Shown here: positions 1 through 11,690 of the stretch, piece by piece
How the letters are laid out: every line of letters begins with the position of its first letter
Position numbering within the stretch: position 1 is the stretch's first letter
NCBI GenBank assembly: GCA_911728455.2
Contig: OU452228.1
Coordinates: forward strand, 15,018,104-15,082,103
Length of the DNA: 64,000 bases
Source: Marthasterias glacialis
Lineage: Eukaryota; Echinodermata; Asteroidea; Forcipulatida; Asteriidae
Direction: 5' to 3'
Notes under the pieces: generated by a model
Told to the model about the DNA's origin: nothing
Databases searched by the model: none
The model's input: only the letters and a program-made list of their open reading frames with translations
Translations under genes and position numbers: made by a program

Positions 1-480
1 AAGTGTCAACAAATTGGATGCATCCGTCATCCATTCACGCTAACGAGAACCATTATAAATCAAAATTTAGAATCAGTTTTGAAAGTGACTTCAATTATTT
101 TTTGGTAGTATATTTCATTATGTTAGTGCGTTCCATTGAATCAATCATTTACTAAATGTTTGAAAAAGTAATGCGAGGTGTTCTTTTTTTCAAAGTCCTA
201 CCTGGAGATGGGCTTCGCTCATGTGACCTCGTCTTTGCTTTTAAAAATCACGAACCTACGAAAAGTTATGGCAATGTTAAAATTAAAGCCAGCCAACTTT
301 AAAACATTGTAATACTAAAAGCTTACCATTTTCTGATCTACTTGAAGAAAGACAGAACTTGCACTCAGATTAAACCTGTGTGCAAAACGGTCTGGCCTTG
401 TGTAGCCGAGTACGTGTAGGCGTGTACTTGTATTTTACCCTCGCTGATGAATGCTAGTGTAAACTTGTTATTAAAGAATA
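1..480. other. Unassigned non-coding DNA
   Basis: AT-rich sequence with stops in every frame. I see no repeat, RNA gene or exon here that I can support. Confidence 0.5.
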
Positions 481-534
481 TACCTTAAGCACATGACGTC
501 ATTTGAGTAGGGCGCCCTCGCCTAGAGGTCAAAA

Positions 535-655
535 GGAGGCTGTTCATTGGCCAATCCTGTGCGCCGCGCGTACAAGTCTGTGCGTTTCCATTGTTTCATC
601 ATCGTTTAACCTCTAAAATGGCGGCTGGATTACGTCAATGCATAAGGTCTATAAA
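535..655 (+). other. First-exon-like segment, partly duplicated at 17.7 kb
   Basis: An ATG in good context (AAAATGGCGG at about 617) opens a 13-codon frame reading MAAGLRQCIRSIK that runs into a GTAGGC donor at about 656. This is the form of a short first coding exon. The peptide is basic and could begin a mitochondrial presequence, but no downstream exon was found. About 50 bases across the ATG recur at 17,758-17,812 with the frame broken, so this is more likely a dispersed repeat, or a promoter captured by one, than a unique gene start. Confidence 0.25.
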
Positions 656-659
656 GGTA

Positions 660-2855
660 GGCTAGGCCTTTATGTAAAGACTTCTTTATAACGAACATGA
701 TCTATTCTACAGACCATAACTGGTACAGGAATGACATGCACACAGTTCGATGAAAGAAAACCTCAAATCTTGCATTTTATGGAAATTGCAGTGTCCCATT
801 TGTTGTCAACCTCTGATTTTTAAGAAATTAGAGCTCAAAATGTGTTCACCTGTTATTTTACAGTACAAAGTCTCGAACTTAAAAATTATGAAATAACAAC
901 ACGTAATGTAAAAATTAATCAACTCCTTTATAAACGTTGTAGTATCTTATTGTCTGTTATTATTGGTATTTATTTATTACTGTATCTTGCCTGCCCTGAA
1001 ATGTCCCGGATTGTATTCCCTTCTACTTTTTCCCTTCTATTTATTTATCCGAATAATCGTTTCTCAGCAATCAATTGTTCCTAAAATGCGCATAGATTAG
1101 ATTAGAAGTTTTATTTTCACATAGTTTATACAGTGAAATGCATCATGGTTCTGCATGTCTGAAAAAAATATTTTAAATACACTAAAACATACACACTAAG
1201 AATCGATATGAGTTACAGAGAGTATAGATATACAAAAAAATACACTAATTACTTTATAAGTACAAAAATAGTACATTGGAGAAAAGAAGATAACGAAAAA
1301 AAAAGGCGACCGTAGCGAAATCAGATAGCGAATAAGAACCCGATCCACACAGGAGGTTTTGAGTCCGAGGTGGATTTGAAACGAGGTTAGCAAAGGTGAA
1401 ACGCAAGGAGGAGGAAGCATCGCTGAGCCAGCTTGATCTCTTTAAAACGCCGAGCGGAGGTGGTGCGGGGTATCATATTTTTTCTTGAAAATTTCATGCA
1501 GACGGACGGCGCACCACCGTGATAGGTTGTCGACCTCGCTGAGCATCATCCTGTGTGGTAATCAACACTGTTCAAATTTACGCTCCGATTTTCAAAGCCT
1601 GCACGTTTCGATCCCTTTGTGGGGTCGGTCCTCTCGCAAGATACTCCAGCGTCATCTGCCCTTTCCTCCCTGCGTGAGGTAACATTCTTAATGTTATAAT
1701 ATTTACAAAGCACTTGGACCTTTCAAGTAAAACAGTTTTTAAAGGTCCACGTATGGTACTGCATGTACAGGTGCTAAATGAGAAAACATACACAATGAGT
1801 TATAAGCTGCATAGCCCGACTTTCGCCGAGAATTTTTTGTGCTCTCTGAATTAATTTTGACAGATGATGCTGTTTCAAAACAAAAAAAAACATAAACTTT
1901 CGCATGTGACACAGACAATGCGCAAAATACACGTGACATGCAAAATTGCTCAAGGCTGATGGATGTGAGATTATGTTGGGATCCCGACAATAATTCATTT
2001 CGAGCTTTGAATTAACTACCACTTCTCACTTGCGGATTTTTGAGCGAAAGCTAACCTTTCTCGCATCTACGAAATTAGCAATTTAAAATTCAAATCAAAA
2101 TTTTCCGGTTAAAATCGGCTAAAATCAGACACTGTTGTCAGAAGTGGGTTTAGAATGTTTGGGGTAAGCGTGAATGACGAAACCCATTCCATAGTTTAAA
2201 GACGCGCAAAGCACGGGCGGCTACGATCACAATGATGTTTATGAAAAATGCTGCATTTGAAATAATCAGATACATTTCATTTCAGCGCTCCTCGGGGACT
2301 CCGTGCGGGTCGGTAAGCCGATACGGACAACATGCAGTTCTTCTTGACTTCCGTTTCCATAAATTTTTGTTTGTTTTTGGTTTGGGGTTTTGATTCAGCG
2401 ATTGAAGCATTTGTTTGTTGAAGAATGTTGTATTTTCGTCATCATGTCTGAAGAAACGTCATTACATTTATATAGTCCCGATCGAGTGAAAAACAAAGAC
2501 AGGCAGTTTATGTGCTTTATGATTGTCAAGGACTTTGTCCACATGATTGTTATACGTGCTTTTTCGGTTGCTGCTTATGAAATAAACAAACGTGATTCGG
2601 GAGTCTTCAATGCTATTATTATTTTCTCGACTTGGACAGTAGTTCAGAGGGAAATATATCTCTGCGGGGATCAATTCTGGTATGAACGATATCGTCAGGG
2701 AGTTTTCAGAATGAGACTAAGCTAAACTAAACTTAATTATAAATCAAAACTGGACTAAAATCTAAGCTAATTTATTTCGATAATTGCCAATCTTGTGTTT
2801 TGTCTTGATCCAAATAGACATCTGATGCTGAGACTTTGTATAACCCCCTATTCTC
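660..2855. other. Unassigned non-coding DNA
   Basis: About 2.2 kb with no recognisable exon. The longest open frame, at 2,390-2,725 (111 codons, plus strand), has no domain I recognise and no splice sites supporting it. A short inverted repeat (GGTGGTGCG / CGCACCACC) spans 1,460-1,520. A segment near 1,090-1,200 looks like the 3' tail of a retroposon read backwards, but too weakly to call. Confidence 0.4.
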
Positions 2856-2861
2856 TGAAAA

Positions 2862-3046
2862 AGAAACAAACCCCGGGTCATTATGACCCAGAATCTGTGT
2901 CAAAGTGACCCAGAAACGGGTCAAACGGACGCAGAATCCGAATTGATATCCCATTTGTTAACCATTTACCGGGTCTGCCTGACTTGAAATGGGTCAGCCC
3001 ACCAGGGACACGGAGTCCGCGTCAATTCTGACCGGGGAGTTTTTAA
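2862..3046. mobile_element. MITE of the GGGTCA family
   Basis: A non-coding element about 185 bp long. Its ends are imperfect inverted copies (CCCCGGGTCATTATGACCC on the left against a GTCAATTCTGACCGGGGAG segment on the right) and its interior is full of GGGTCA / TGACCC words. The same architecture occurs at 12,684-12,932 and more weakly at about 11,975-12,205 and 10,788-10,845. It has no coding capacity, so any movement would have needed a transposase supplied elsewhere. Confidence 0.6.
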
Positions 3047-3059
3047 TGACAATGCTTAT

Positions 3060-3605
3060 TTCAGTAAATTGTTTAATAAAGTGTTTCCGTACTTGACTGT
3101 TTCCGTACAACTGGTTGTTAGACCGTAAAGCTTAGAGTTTATGCATATAGTTTATCTTTTGAACACGTGTTGTGTACCGATTGCTTCAAAATCAGCGCGC
3201 CATGATACTTCACCCAGAATCCTTTGCGCGCTGATCATTTCTGGTCATACGTACTAGGAGAGTAAAGAATAGAAGGAGCACTCGGGATGTTACGCACGGA
3301 ACTCCGCTGACCCACCATGGGCGAAAATGCCCATGGGTCAAATGAAAACGAATGTCCACTTCGAAAATGGTTGTTGTGTAAACTGATGAGTGACCAGTGC
3401 AAATGAATGGTCCGCGCCATTTTCTCAATGGTCAAAAATGCTCCTTGTCGGGCCATGTCGCATGGTTTGGTACGCCCTCTAGTTCTTATAACTCTGTGAC
3501 TAGGACATACACATGGGCTATTCCCAGTTTAGTAAATCTTTTAATGAATGTTTCCATTTTAACTGGTCGTATGGACCGTAGAGCCAAGTCACGCACAGTT
3601 TACAT
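3060..3605. repeat. Diverged local duplication
   Basis: About 80-90 bp at 3,062-3,150 (AGTAAATTGTTTAATAAAG, then AACTGGTTGTTAGACCGTA) reappear at 3,530-3,605 (AGTAAATCTTTTAATGAAT, then AACTGGTCGTATGGACCGTA). Order and orientation are the same and divergence is high. Between them a reverse-strand ATGGCGCGGAC at about 3,419 looks start-like, but no exon structure follows. Confidence 0.45.
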
Positions 3606-4069
3606 TGAAACAACATTAAACTCTGTCTTACTCCTTTAATACAACATAACACTGACTAATAAATCGGTTTTCTCGGTCAATTTCGCAAAATCATTCAAAC
3701 TCACGCATGTTTCCATTATCGAATCAAACGAGGGTTTTCGTTTGAGCTTCTCTATTGCAATCAATTTCGTTTTCGTGCACGCATGACTTCGTTCATTCTT
3801 CTCATTCAGGTTCGTTTCAGTCATTCTTTCTCATAAGCATTCATGACTACATTTTCCTCCAACTCTTCAGTTGAATTTCTACTAGCTATTTACAATCGAT
3901 TAAACCGATTGGTTGTGATTGTGTCAATCTGCTTTGTATTTTACCCTAACTTACATTACAATTGTAATTTCTTTGCTTTCTTAAAGTTTTAATGGTTTCA
4001 AGCTTTACTTACGGTTTACCGTATATTATATTCTATTTTAACTTCTACTTTGAAAATTTTGATGAATGA

Positions 4070-4315
4070 CTCTACTGTCATTTCCCTTCGTTTTGTATTC
4101 CTGCTAATATATTATGTGAGCCATTCTTGGCAGTCTTGAAGTTTGATTGTGTATTTAAGTTACCATGGTTTCTTTAAACTGTTTATTTACTCCTCGTTTT
4201 TTTAATATTACTTTTCTTTACCCTTTTGTTCAGTGACATAGTGCATGTTTTCATTATTATGGCGCTTTATAAGTTTCGGTATTCTTCTTCTTCTTATTGT
4301 TATTTTTATTTTTGT
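4070..4315 (+). mobile_element. Probable LINE or SINE 3' tail
   Basis: T-rich sequence ending in a GGCGCTTTATAAGT word followed by TTC/TTATT simple repeats. A 'gcgctttataa' plus microsatellite ending is characteristic of retroposon 3' ends, and the SINE at 57.1 kb ends with the related GCGCTATATAAG. No reverse-transcriptase frame is left. The call rests only on the tail. Confidence 0.35.
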
Positions 4316-5315
4316 TATTCATGGTTGACCTGACTCTTTCTGCTGGCCTTTGCGACATTGAATGATCTTTTCGACCTCATGAATTTGAATGATCTTATTT
4401 GACCAGTGAATGTTCAACTGTTGAAATTGAGTTACTCATTTTGGCTGTTGAGCGCTGATGCAATGGGTCATCCATTTTCAAGCGAAATTGAATAAGCCGG
4501 TTGTCAAATTGAACAAGTTTTTGTCGAAACTGGCGGGGATACCTATATTTTGATTAGTGATGTTCAATCGTCATCCACCTCAACCTGGACACGTAAAGCA
4601 GTATCGGTGCTTCGAGGTCTGTGGCAACATTGGACAAAACAAAGCAAACAGACGAGTTGTCTTTTCATCTGTCGTCGTCAAGGTAATGACTGGAACAACA
4701 TGTCAAAAACCATAACCCCACTTCCTTCTATTAGAATTACTTTTACCGGCATCATGATTTCTCTAATCTACAAATCCACCGCCAGCATTGATTTCATCTC
4801 TAAACAGAGTGGGAGTGGCAGGCCTTTTGTTTATGTTGGCAAATTGACAACTTGACTTATCCATAGTATACGACCACAAAATGTCTCATCTGAGTGTCAT
4901 TTATAGCAATAGAATGTGAAATCCTGCTGCGGCACTCGTGTTCTTATGACCACACTTAAATGCTGTTTCTGGGGCTGGACACTCACAAGGAGTTTAGATC
5001 GAGGGGCCTCGATGTCACGAAGATTCATCTTTTACCAATGAATCAGTCGAAATTGTTACGCCAAATGTGACGTCACATTACGAATCATGATTACGACCAT
5101 TCAAAACGATAAAAGTAAATGCCTTTAGAAAATCGAACCTTATGTGTACGACGTAAAACACTTTCGATATTAAAGTGTAAAATCATCCGTCATTATTACT
5201 GTCATTGGATGAGTTGCCCCGAGTCCTCTGTGTTGCTGTGGTATTTATAAGAAAGAAAAAGTCATCCAGTGTTTAGTGATATGCTGGTCCTTCCTCACTG
5301 GAGTGTCGTATTGGA
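4316..5315. other. Unassigned non-coding DNA
   Basis: A 101-codon plus-strand frame at 4,550-4,855 has no recognisable domain. Its last 40 bp resemble the segment at about 34,420-34,450 read in reverse, so it probably lies in old repeat sequence. Nothing else supportable. Confidence 0.35.
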
Positions 5316-5658
5316 GTGTCGTGGCCGAGCGGTCTAGTCCGCCGAACTTAAGTTCTGTAGTTTACAGAATATGGGTTGGAATCCCGGCCTGGCCAGTCGT
5401 GAGACTTGTGTCCTTGAGCAAGACACTTTACCGTAATTGCTTTGGCCGTAGGTCCCGTGTACAAGGATGGGTAAGGCACGTAAAAGAACCCAAAACACTA
5501 ATCGTGAAAGAGTAGGGGTTTACCTTGGTGCTGGTTCAGATAGCAAGTACCCTTTTATCAACAGGTTTCCTCAGGCTTCCGAGCTACAGTGATTAAGTTC
5601 GCTTTTTAGGCATCCTTTGTTTCATTACCAGAAATTAATAATAATAATAATAATAATA
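5316..5658 (+). mobile_element. tRNA-derived SINE, full length but diverged
   Basis: The 5' head carries pol III promoter boxes: an A box in GTGGCCGAGCGG just after the start, and a B box (GGTTGGAATCCC) at about 5,374-5,386. A conserved body follows (TTGTGTCCTTGAGCAAGACAC, then GCACGTAAAAGAACCC), ending in an (AAT)n tail at 5,636-5,658. The same body is seen in the SINEs at 56,778-57,192 (plus) and about 30,225-30,362 (minus). SINEs like this move using the machinery of a partner LINE. A ten-base word, GGAGTGTCGT, is repeated just upstream of the head. Confidence 0.85.
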
Positions 5659-5713
5659 GTTGGTCTCAGCGCGTGTCTCGAGAAATTACTGTCTTGATTT
5701 ATTTCATCCGCCA

Positions 5714-5863
5714 AGGGGAGACTTTTGAGGACACAAAGTGGCAGCAGACTTGCCAGGTTAATCCATTGTTCTCGGAAGTGTGCGCATGCTCAGAAGTTCG
5801 AAAACAATGGAAGTTTACCTGGTTAGTCTGCTGCCACCTAGCGTTCCAAAGTTTCCCATTAAC
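5714..5863. mobile_element. Short palindromic MITE (CTGCTGCCA arms)
   Basis: Two arms of about 55 bp form an imperfect inverted repeat, with TGGCAGCAGACTTGCCAGG on the left and CCTGGTTAGTCTGCTGCCA on the right, around a loop of about 30 bp. A half copy lies at 36,631-36,705. The open frames across it are by-products of the palindrome. Confidence 0.65.
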
Positions 5864-5867
5864 CCGA

Positions 5868-5992
5868 TTCATCTGGGCCCAATTTCACAGCGTTGCTTTC
5901 CTCAGAATTCTGTGCTTATGCGACGCCGTGAAAAGTGCGTGGATCTAATCTTATGGGTCGTAAGCGAAGAACTCCGCGGTAAGCAGTGCCAT
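5868..5992. mobile_element. Fragment of GGGCCCAATTTCA-type MITE
   Basis: It begins GGGCCCAATTTCACAGCG and continues with AGAATTCTGTGCTTATGCGACGCCGT. This resembles the terminal sequence of the element at 51,913-52,133 (there read as ATGAAATTGGCCC) and a short stretch at about 19,208-19,250. No opposite terminus is clear, so it is called a fragment. Confidence 0.4.
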
Positions 5993-6225
5993 AAAATCAG
6001 GCCCTGACGTCATCACCTCAATAAATGTTGGTTGCGCCATGTTGGCAGAGTGTTTCTCTGTGTGTTTCTTTGTAGTGAGCATTTCAAAGCATTTTGACTC
6101 GCACAATGGCAGAGCATGGGCGGACAGTAGCCGCGTGTGACGTCTTTGCAAGAACTAATGAGCTTCTTCATTAGTGATTGGGGATAATTAATGGAATAAT
6201 GGAGATGAATGTATATCATCGGAAA

Positions 6226-6460
6226 TCACGAGAAATAGTGAAAAGCCACATCCACTGTTTCAAACATCGGATTTCAGACTTGCGAGATAAAAAAAAACGT
6301 GTGTAAAAAACTGTTTTACTCATTTCGCGAAAGCTATAGCATTTCAGGCAAAATATTTCAAGGGAAATGTTTCCCACCATGACCATCTCTATATACCATG
6401 TATGTTGGGTGTAAAATCTGTGAACATATTGGTATCCTTCCAGTGTTGTACGCACCCTTA
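6226..6460 (+). repeat. Dispersed repeat family, copy 1 of 3
   Basis: About 230 bp sharing a colinear series of words (TTTCAAACATCGGATTTCAGA, TTTTACTCATTTC, AAATCTGTGAACAT) with 13,914-14,060 and 33,318-33,480. It has no terminal inverted repeats and no coding capacity. I recall similar sequence as common in sea-star introns, but this is memory and not a search. Confidence 0.55.
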
Positions 6461-7225
6461 AGGCACATGAAGGATGAACAAATTGCTGTTTCGTTGCCTT
6501 TAAGAAAATAACTCAAACAAACTCACCTCGAAATATATTTCGTTTCCTCGAAATAATATTTCGTATTTTCAAAATACTATTTCGTTACTTTCAACTGTCA
6601 TCTACAGGTTACCTTTTAGTTATTTGGGAACATTTTTCTTAAAGTGTGTTTTGCTCCCCCCAGAATAACAGTTTTTAGTTCCCTCGATTGAACTATTTTG
6701 TAAGCCTGTGCTCAAGCTGCAAATCCGATCTAAAGCCATGATACTGATCATATTAAAAAAGACACATATATAGAGTCGGTAGCCGCCAGTTTTGACGCTC
6801 AAGGCGCCCGAACATTATTAGCCTGGTCACTGGGCCATTTATTTCATTCCTTAAAAACCATCTCAGCTCCCCGGGGAGGTATGTGGTATGTGGCGCATCA
6901 AGCTGAATCACGTGAACTCATCTTAAGCCCCGTGCGCAAGACCGCTCAGTCAAGACGAGATAAGTGAAGGCATTTTCTAGGTACGCCCTTATTACGGGAA
7001 GTGCTTTACAGTAAAAACGTTTCATTCCCGAGAAAACATTTCTTCATCCCCTCAAAATAAATTGTTATTCACCAAAGCATTTTTTTTCCTTTCTCGAAAG
7101 AGCATAATTTGTTCGTTCACTTGAAACTGCGACATGTCTTTCCCGCCAAATATTATTATTTCGCTCTTCAAAAAAATAAATAAATAAATAAATAATACAA
7201 TAAAATATACAGTTTGTTTGTGTGC
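6461..7225. other. Unassigned non-coding DNA
   Basis: Includes an (AAAT)n run at about 7,171-7,195. Otherwise nothing supportable. Confidence 0.4.
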
Positions 7226-7227
7226 TA

Positions 7228-7396
7228 CACTGCAAAAACTGGGGTGTTAATTTGATTCTCTTGGTATCTATATATGACAACACCAACATGGTGTTTATTT
7301 TACCAACGATAAAGCAATGGGGATAACTGACACCATGTTGGTGTTGTCATATATAGATACCGAGAGAATCAATTTAACACCCCAGTTTCTGCAGTG
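7228..7396. mobile_element. MITE with TA target duplication (Tc1/mariner-like)
   Basis: A 169-bp near-perfect hairpin. Arms of about 67 bp begin CACTGCAAAAACTGGGGTGT and end ACACCCCAGTTTCTGCAGTG, and carry matching GACAACACCAACATGGTGT segments. TA dinucleotides flank it on both sides (7,226-7,227 and 7,397-7,398), as expected for Tc1/mariner-type insertion. The arms are about 95% complementary, so this is one of the younger insertions in the window. It has no coding capacity. Confidence 0.85.
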
Positions 7397-7399
7397 TAA

Positions 7400-8815
7400 T
7401 GCCGGAAACATCTTCCCTTGAGAGGAAGGGAATTCACTTACGTACTGGGCCACACATTCCGGAATATTGAAAAAAAAAACTGAAGAACAATTGTGATAAA
7501 AAATGCTCAGTTTAAAAAAAGTAGTACATTTTCGCTTTAAGCGAAATGCGAAGCCAGTTTGGTTGTTAGCTCAGGAAACAACCTTGTCATCAAAGAGCCA
7601 TAACCTATATATTATGTGCACCAACGAGAGTATTTTAATATCATTGCATGGCGTGTTGGTCTTACCAGACAGACTGCCTTAATTTCCTGTTTTCTTGCGT
7701 GATCAAAAGACAAATTGACTGCATCTTGTCATCCTTAAGTATGTCATATTGCTGCGCGCAAGAAGGAGCTGGGAAGCATGGATTTCATTACGAAGGACGG
7801 CAGCACAAATAGAACATTATTAGTGGATGATATACACAGACAAATAGGTTTCGCCTATTACTGGCAGACCCAGTGATTTTGCTGACGGGGCTGGAGTAGG
7901 GATGAAGTTTGTAATAATACTTGTAAGTAAATGCTTTCTGCTTAGAGGGTGGCTCTTAAAAAAGGTTTCCTATCACAGAGTCCCTATTAACCTATTTCAA
8001 GACGTGACTGGGACTTTACACGCACCTATAATGCCGCCATTTGGGAAGTCAAAATGTACACAAAGGAAATTGACTCCCAAAATGGCGAAATATTGTTTTT
8101 TTGTTTGTTTGTTTTTCATTATGCGGAGGTGCGTTGCGCGTTGTGCAATGGGTCAGTAATTACCGAAAGCAGAGCGAAAAGCATTGTAACTTGCCAGTGG
8201 TTTTTACTAGATAGTGACACAACAAAGTAACTTCGACGCGTCCACAAAACTTCTTAAATATATTAAAGAAGAGCAGTGACGAGACAATTAACGACCGCCT
8301 GCATAGGTCAAGACCGTGTAAAAAGTCTTACTAACGTTTACGTTGACTGATTTAATTTGGATTTACCAGACTAGTCTGATTGATACTTACAAATCAAGAT
8401 TAATGTGTGAGAAACCGCTCACGCAATATACAGTAACGACTAACAACATTGCATTTTTCAAATCGAGAGTTGTTTTTCCCGCCTAAAAGACTTCCCGCCT
8501 CGTTGCTGCGCAACGGTTTTAGCACAGCTCGATTGCGACAACAACCATACGAATTTAGGACGCGGCACACTTTGCTGTTACAAGGCTAGAACGGACGTCA
8601 ACATCGATTTCAGACATTTTTCATCTCCGCTTCTACCGATGTCACACAGATTCAATATTTTCATTCCATCATTAATTGGACTTGATATCATTCGAATGTG
8701 GTCTGTAAAATCACGTACGGTTGCGATCATTTTATCTGTACATCATTTGAATTCCATGGTTGAGCACTGATGAGACGAATGCCAAGGAGTTTAATCTTGC
8801 CTTTCGGTTACATCA
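7400..8815. other. Unassigned non-coding DNA
   Basis: No repeat or exon identified. The 85-codon frame at 7,902-8,159 lacks any recognisable motif. Confidence 0.4.
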
Positions 8816-8817
8816 GA

Positions 8818-9085
8818 CGACCAGATGGAAACAGTTCCTCTGGTCCGTACACCATCATGGATGTACTGAGTAGAGGAACTATTTTGCTAAATGGAATAGT
8901 TACTCTGGTCCATACACCATCATTGATGTACGGAGCAGAGAAACTATATTGCTAAATGGAATAGTTCCTCTGGTCCATACACCATCATTGATGTACGGAG
9001 CAGAGTAAGTATTTCGCTAAATGGAATAGTTCCTCTGGTCCGTATACATCAGCATTTTCGTATGGAACAGAGGCACTCATTTAGC
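8818..9085 (+). repeat. 65-bp tandem repeat, about 4 units, hairpin-forming
   Basis: Four successive units share AATAGTTCCTCTGGTCC and CATCATTGATGTACGGAG. The two central units are nearly identical and offset by 65 bp. Each unit contains an inverted pair, AGTTCCTCT and AGAGGAACT, about 30 bases apart, so each could fold on itself. The outer units are more diverged. Confidence 0.85.
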
Positions 9086-9179
9086 GTGAAAATGCGCTAA
9101 GGGGAGAATAAAGTGGTCTGTTAGATACAGGTTATCTAAGGCCCTTTTCGAAACCACGCCTTGGGCTTGGGCTTAGGCA

Positions 9180-9310
9180 GAAACCAAACAGACAAACAAA
9201 CAAACAGATAAACAAACAGATAAACAAACAGACTAACAAACAGACAAACAAACAAACAAACAAACAAACAAACAAACAACCCAACAACCCAACAAACAAA
9301 CAAACAAACA
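9180..9310 (+). repeat. (ACAA)n microsatellite
   Basis: Long run of ACAA/ACAG tetramers with minor interruptions. It creates cysteine-rich open frames on the minus strand (FVCLFVCL repeats) that are translation artefacts. A shorter ACAA patch lies at about 9,400-9,415. Confidence 0.95.
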
Positions 9311-9419
9311 AACAAACAATCACACAATCATACAGGATATAGGCCAAGAAAGAGATGTGAAAACGTGACATCATTATTAAAAATAAAAAACGAAAAACCC
9401 AACAAACAAACAAACGGAC

Positions 9420-10260
9420 GGGGTGAAAGTGACATCATCGCTAACAACACATTTTACCTGGTTATCTCATGAGGCAGGAAGGATTTGAGACAGATTGTCC
9501 ATGCAGCCAACGTCCTTCGGGACACGGTGAAAGATTAGACTATTATTAGATTAGATTAGATTGACCAACGGTTTGAACAGACAAGATTATATATAAATTT
9601 TAGGAAGCGTCCACATAGTCACATGTCAAGTCCATTCAATGCTTCCCAGAATATCTCTATTGAAAGAAATCCTTTAAAAGACATTTGTAGCATCGTCACT
9701 TTGTGTATAAATTCAAACATTGGCATATAACTTGGAGGGATACATTGCCGTCAAATCCATCAATGCTGTTTGGAATTACTCCTTATCCCAACAGTAAGGT
9801 ATAAATTGGTGAGTAGTGATTCAAAAACATAGATTTTGCCTCTGGAAAGAAATAAAACAAGCGGAACCACACTCTCATGAAAACATACTGGCCGTCAAAA
9901 AACTTGGTTCTACAAATTGGCGAACCGTGGTTCTGTCACGAAATAAAACAAAAACCACATAGTTTCAAGGGATATTTATGTGAATCATTGTATTCTATAC
10001 TTTTAATTTAAGTAGTCTTCCCAACCATATTCATTTCATAACAAACGCTTTTTGTGTCCCCAAAGCGCCAAATCCAACGTGTCCCTTCAAAACGTGCCCC
10101 TTCCGAACATGTGTAGATTAAAATGAAAGATGCGAACCACATTTTTCAAATTACGAGAATTAAAAACTTCAACCACAATTGCCAAATTCCTTTTATCAGC
10201 TGGAGGGATCATGCCATGATCGGCTTAAATGATGTAATTGTGAGTGTTTTTTTTCTCGGT
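9420..10260. other. Unassigned non-coding DNA
   Basis: A short GATTA-type run at about 9,536-9,562. No exon, RNA gene or element recognised. Confidence 0.4.
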
Positions 10261-10262
10261 CA

Positions 10263-10357
10263 AACTAGTGTCGTGCAGTTTGAAGTAAACAAAAACCCAC
10301 TTGACGTCAAAATAGTGTTGTGCAATGTGAAGTGAACAAAACCGCACTTGACGTCGT
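10263..10357 (+). repeat. 47-bp tandem duplication carrying CRE-like motifs
   Basis: Two 47-bp units. Each has TGCA(G/A)TTTGAAGTAAACAAAA-like sequence and each ends in TTGACGTC (10,301 and 10,348). The first unit carries a full TGACGTCA cyclic-AMP-response-type octamer and the second TGACGTCG. The duplication is seen directly. Binding by CREB/ATF factors is only possible, not shown. Confidence 0.7.
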
Positions 10358-10787
10358 AAGAAAAAGTGGATCGCCGAGGCCAGTGCCTCCTGTATTCATT
10401 CCTTTGATGATGGGGAAAAAAGGCATTCCATTCGGAATTCTCTCACTGATTACTTTTTATCATTATTACACGAAACGCCACCAGCGTGTCCATATTATAC
10501 TCGGGTTATACAATGTCCTTTTAAATCATTGAGAGAACTTACGTTTTGGCGTGGTCGAAGATAAGGTAATCAAGTCAACCTAGTCATTTGAAACACTGAC
10601 TCTAAACAAGTCTGAGTCAAGAGTCAGAGTTGATCCAGATACAGGTCTGAGGTAGATATCTTTTCGGCTTAGCATGTACCGTTTTTCGTGATAACAATGA
10701 TCTTGAGACTGCGTTAAAAAAACACCCAACAAACAAGTTACTGAAGCGGTTTATTGGTCGGTGCGATCAGGAAAACGGATCATGCCG

Positions 10788-10845
10788 ACCCCCAAATATG
10801 GGTCTGCTACCCTGGGATTTTGACCCGGGTTACTTCAAACCCAGG
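10788..10845. mobile_element. Fragment of the GGGTCA MITE family
   Basis: Short segment with CAAATATGGGTCTG and TTTGACCCGGGTT words like those in the elements at 2,862 and 12,684. No termini seen. Confidence 0.35.
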
Positions 10846-11429
10846 ACGAAATTTAGTGTGTATGTTCTTAGTTGACTTCTCGTCGTCGGTCAAGCTAAGT
10901 GGGTCTTTTTGTCCAGACATCTGCTCTTATAAAGCTGAGGGTTATGTGTTTGACTTTCACCAAGGACGTCTGGGAATTTATTTCACCCACACAAGACTGT
11001 GAAGCGCCGAGGGGAGCCAGTGCATTCCATACTTTTTCATAAACTCCCCCAGGCTCACCTGTTTGAGAAGCTGGCCAACGTTCGATCCTCTTCAAGTTGC
11101 TCCCGTTGCTTTTGAGCACACTTTTCCGATTTTGGGGCTCTAAAAATGACTTTGATTATAATTTTAGTTTTGAAAAAAAAATGTCTTATGGCTTTTCATC
11201 AATGAGGGTCACAAAGTACACGTTTAAAATAGTTTGTTTAAAGAAAGAACCGGAACCATTGGTTCACCCTTACCCGTTGTTCAGAATAAACTAAAAGGTT
11301 TTGTCGCTATCACAGTGTTAGAAGTGCACGGGGTAACATTGCATTGGGTTCAACCTTCCCCCTAGCAAACAAGTTGTGAATATAGCTAATGTACCCGCGA
11401 CCTTATTTGAAAGTCAGTGACCGAGATAT

Positions 11430-11690
11430 ACCAAAGATTATAGAGCGCCGAAGGCGCAAGATGGGGAATTGGAGCTCTATCAATTAATTGGAAAGTCAAA
11501 TATGCTTGGGCGCCATTTCGGCAAGTGGATGTTTTGTTTCCCATTGACACAAATGGTCATTGTCTCCACTAATCTGTACTGATCTATTGTATCAAAAGAG
11601 TCACTTCTTCGCCGAAATGGCGTCCCGTGGGATTTCACATTTCGGCCCGAGTTTCTCATCTTGCGCCTTTGGCGCTCTATAACCTTTGGT
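11430..11690. mobile_element. MITE with 35-bp terminal inverted repeats
   Basis: The left end ACCAAAGATTATAGAGCGCC is mirrored by the right end GGCGCTCTATAACCTTTGGT. The flanks read TATA just outside each end, suggesting a short TA-containing target duplication. A second internal pair (GGGCGCCATTTCGGC on the left, GCCGAAATGGCGTCCC on the right) makes a nested hairpin. Total 261 bp, no coding capacity. Confidence 0.8.

Noticed and set aside
2390-2725. 111-codon plus-strand gene
   Set aside because: No domain, no supporting splice or polyadenylation signals, and base composition like the surroundings.
9132-9413. Cysteine-rich repetitive proteins on the minus strand
   Set aside because: They are readings of an (ACAA)n microsatellite, with no gene signals around them.
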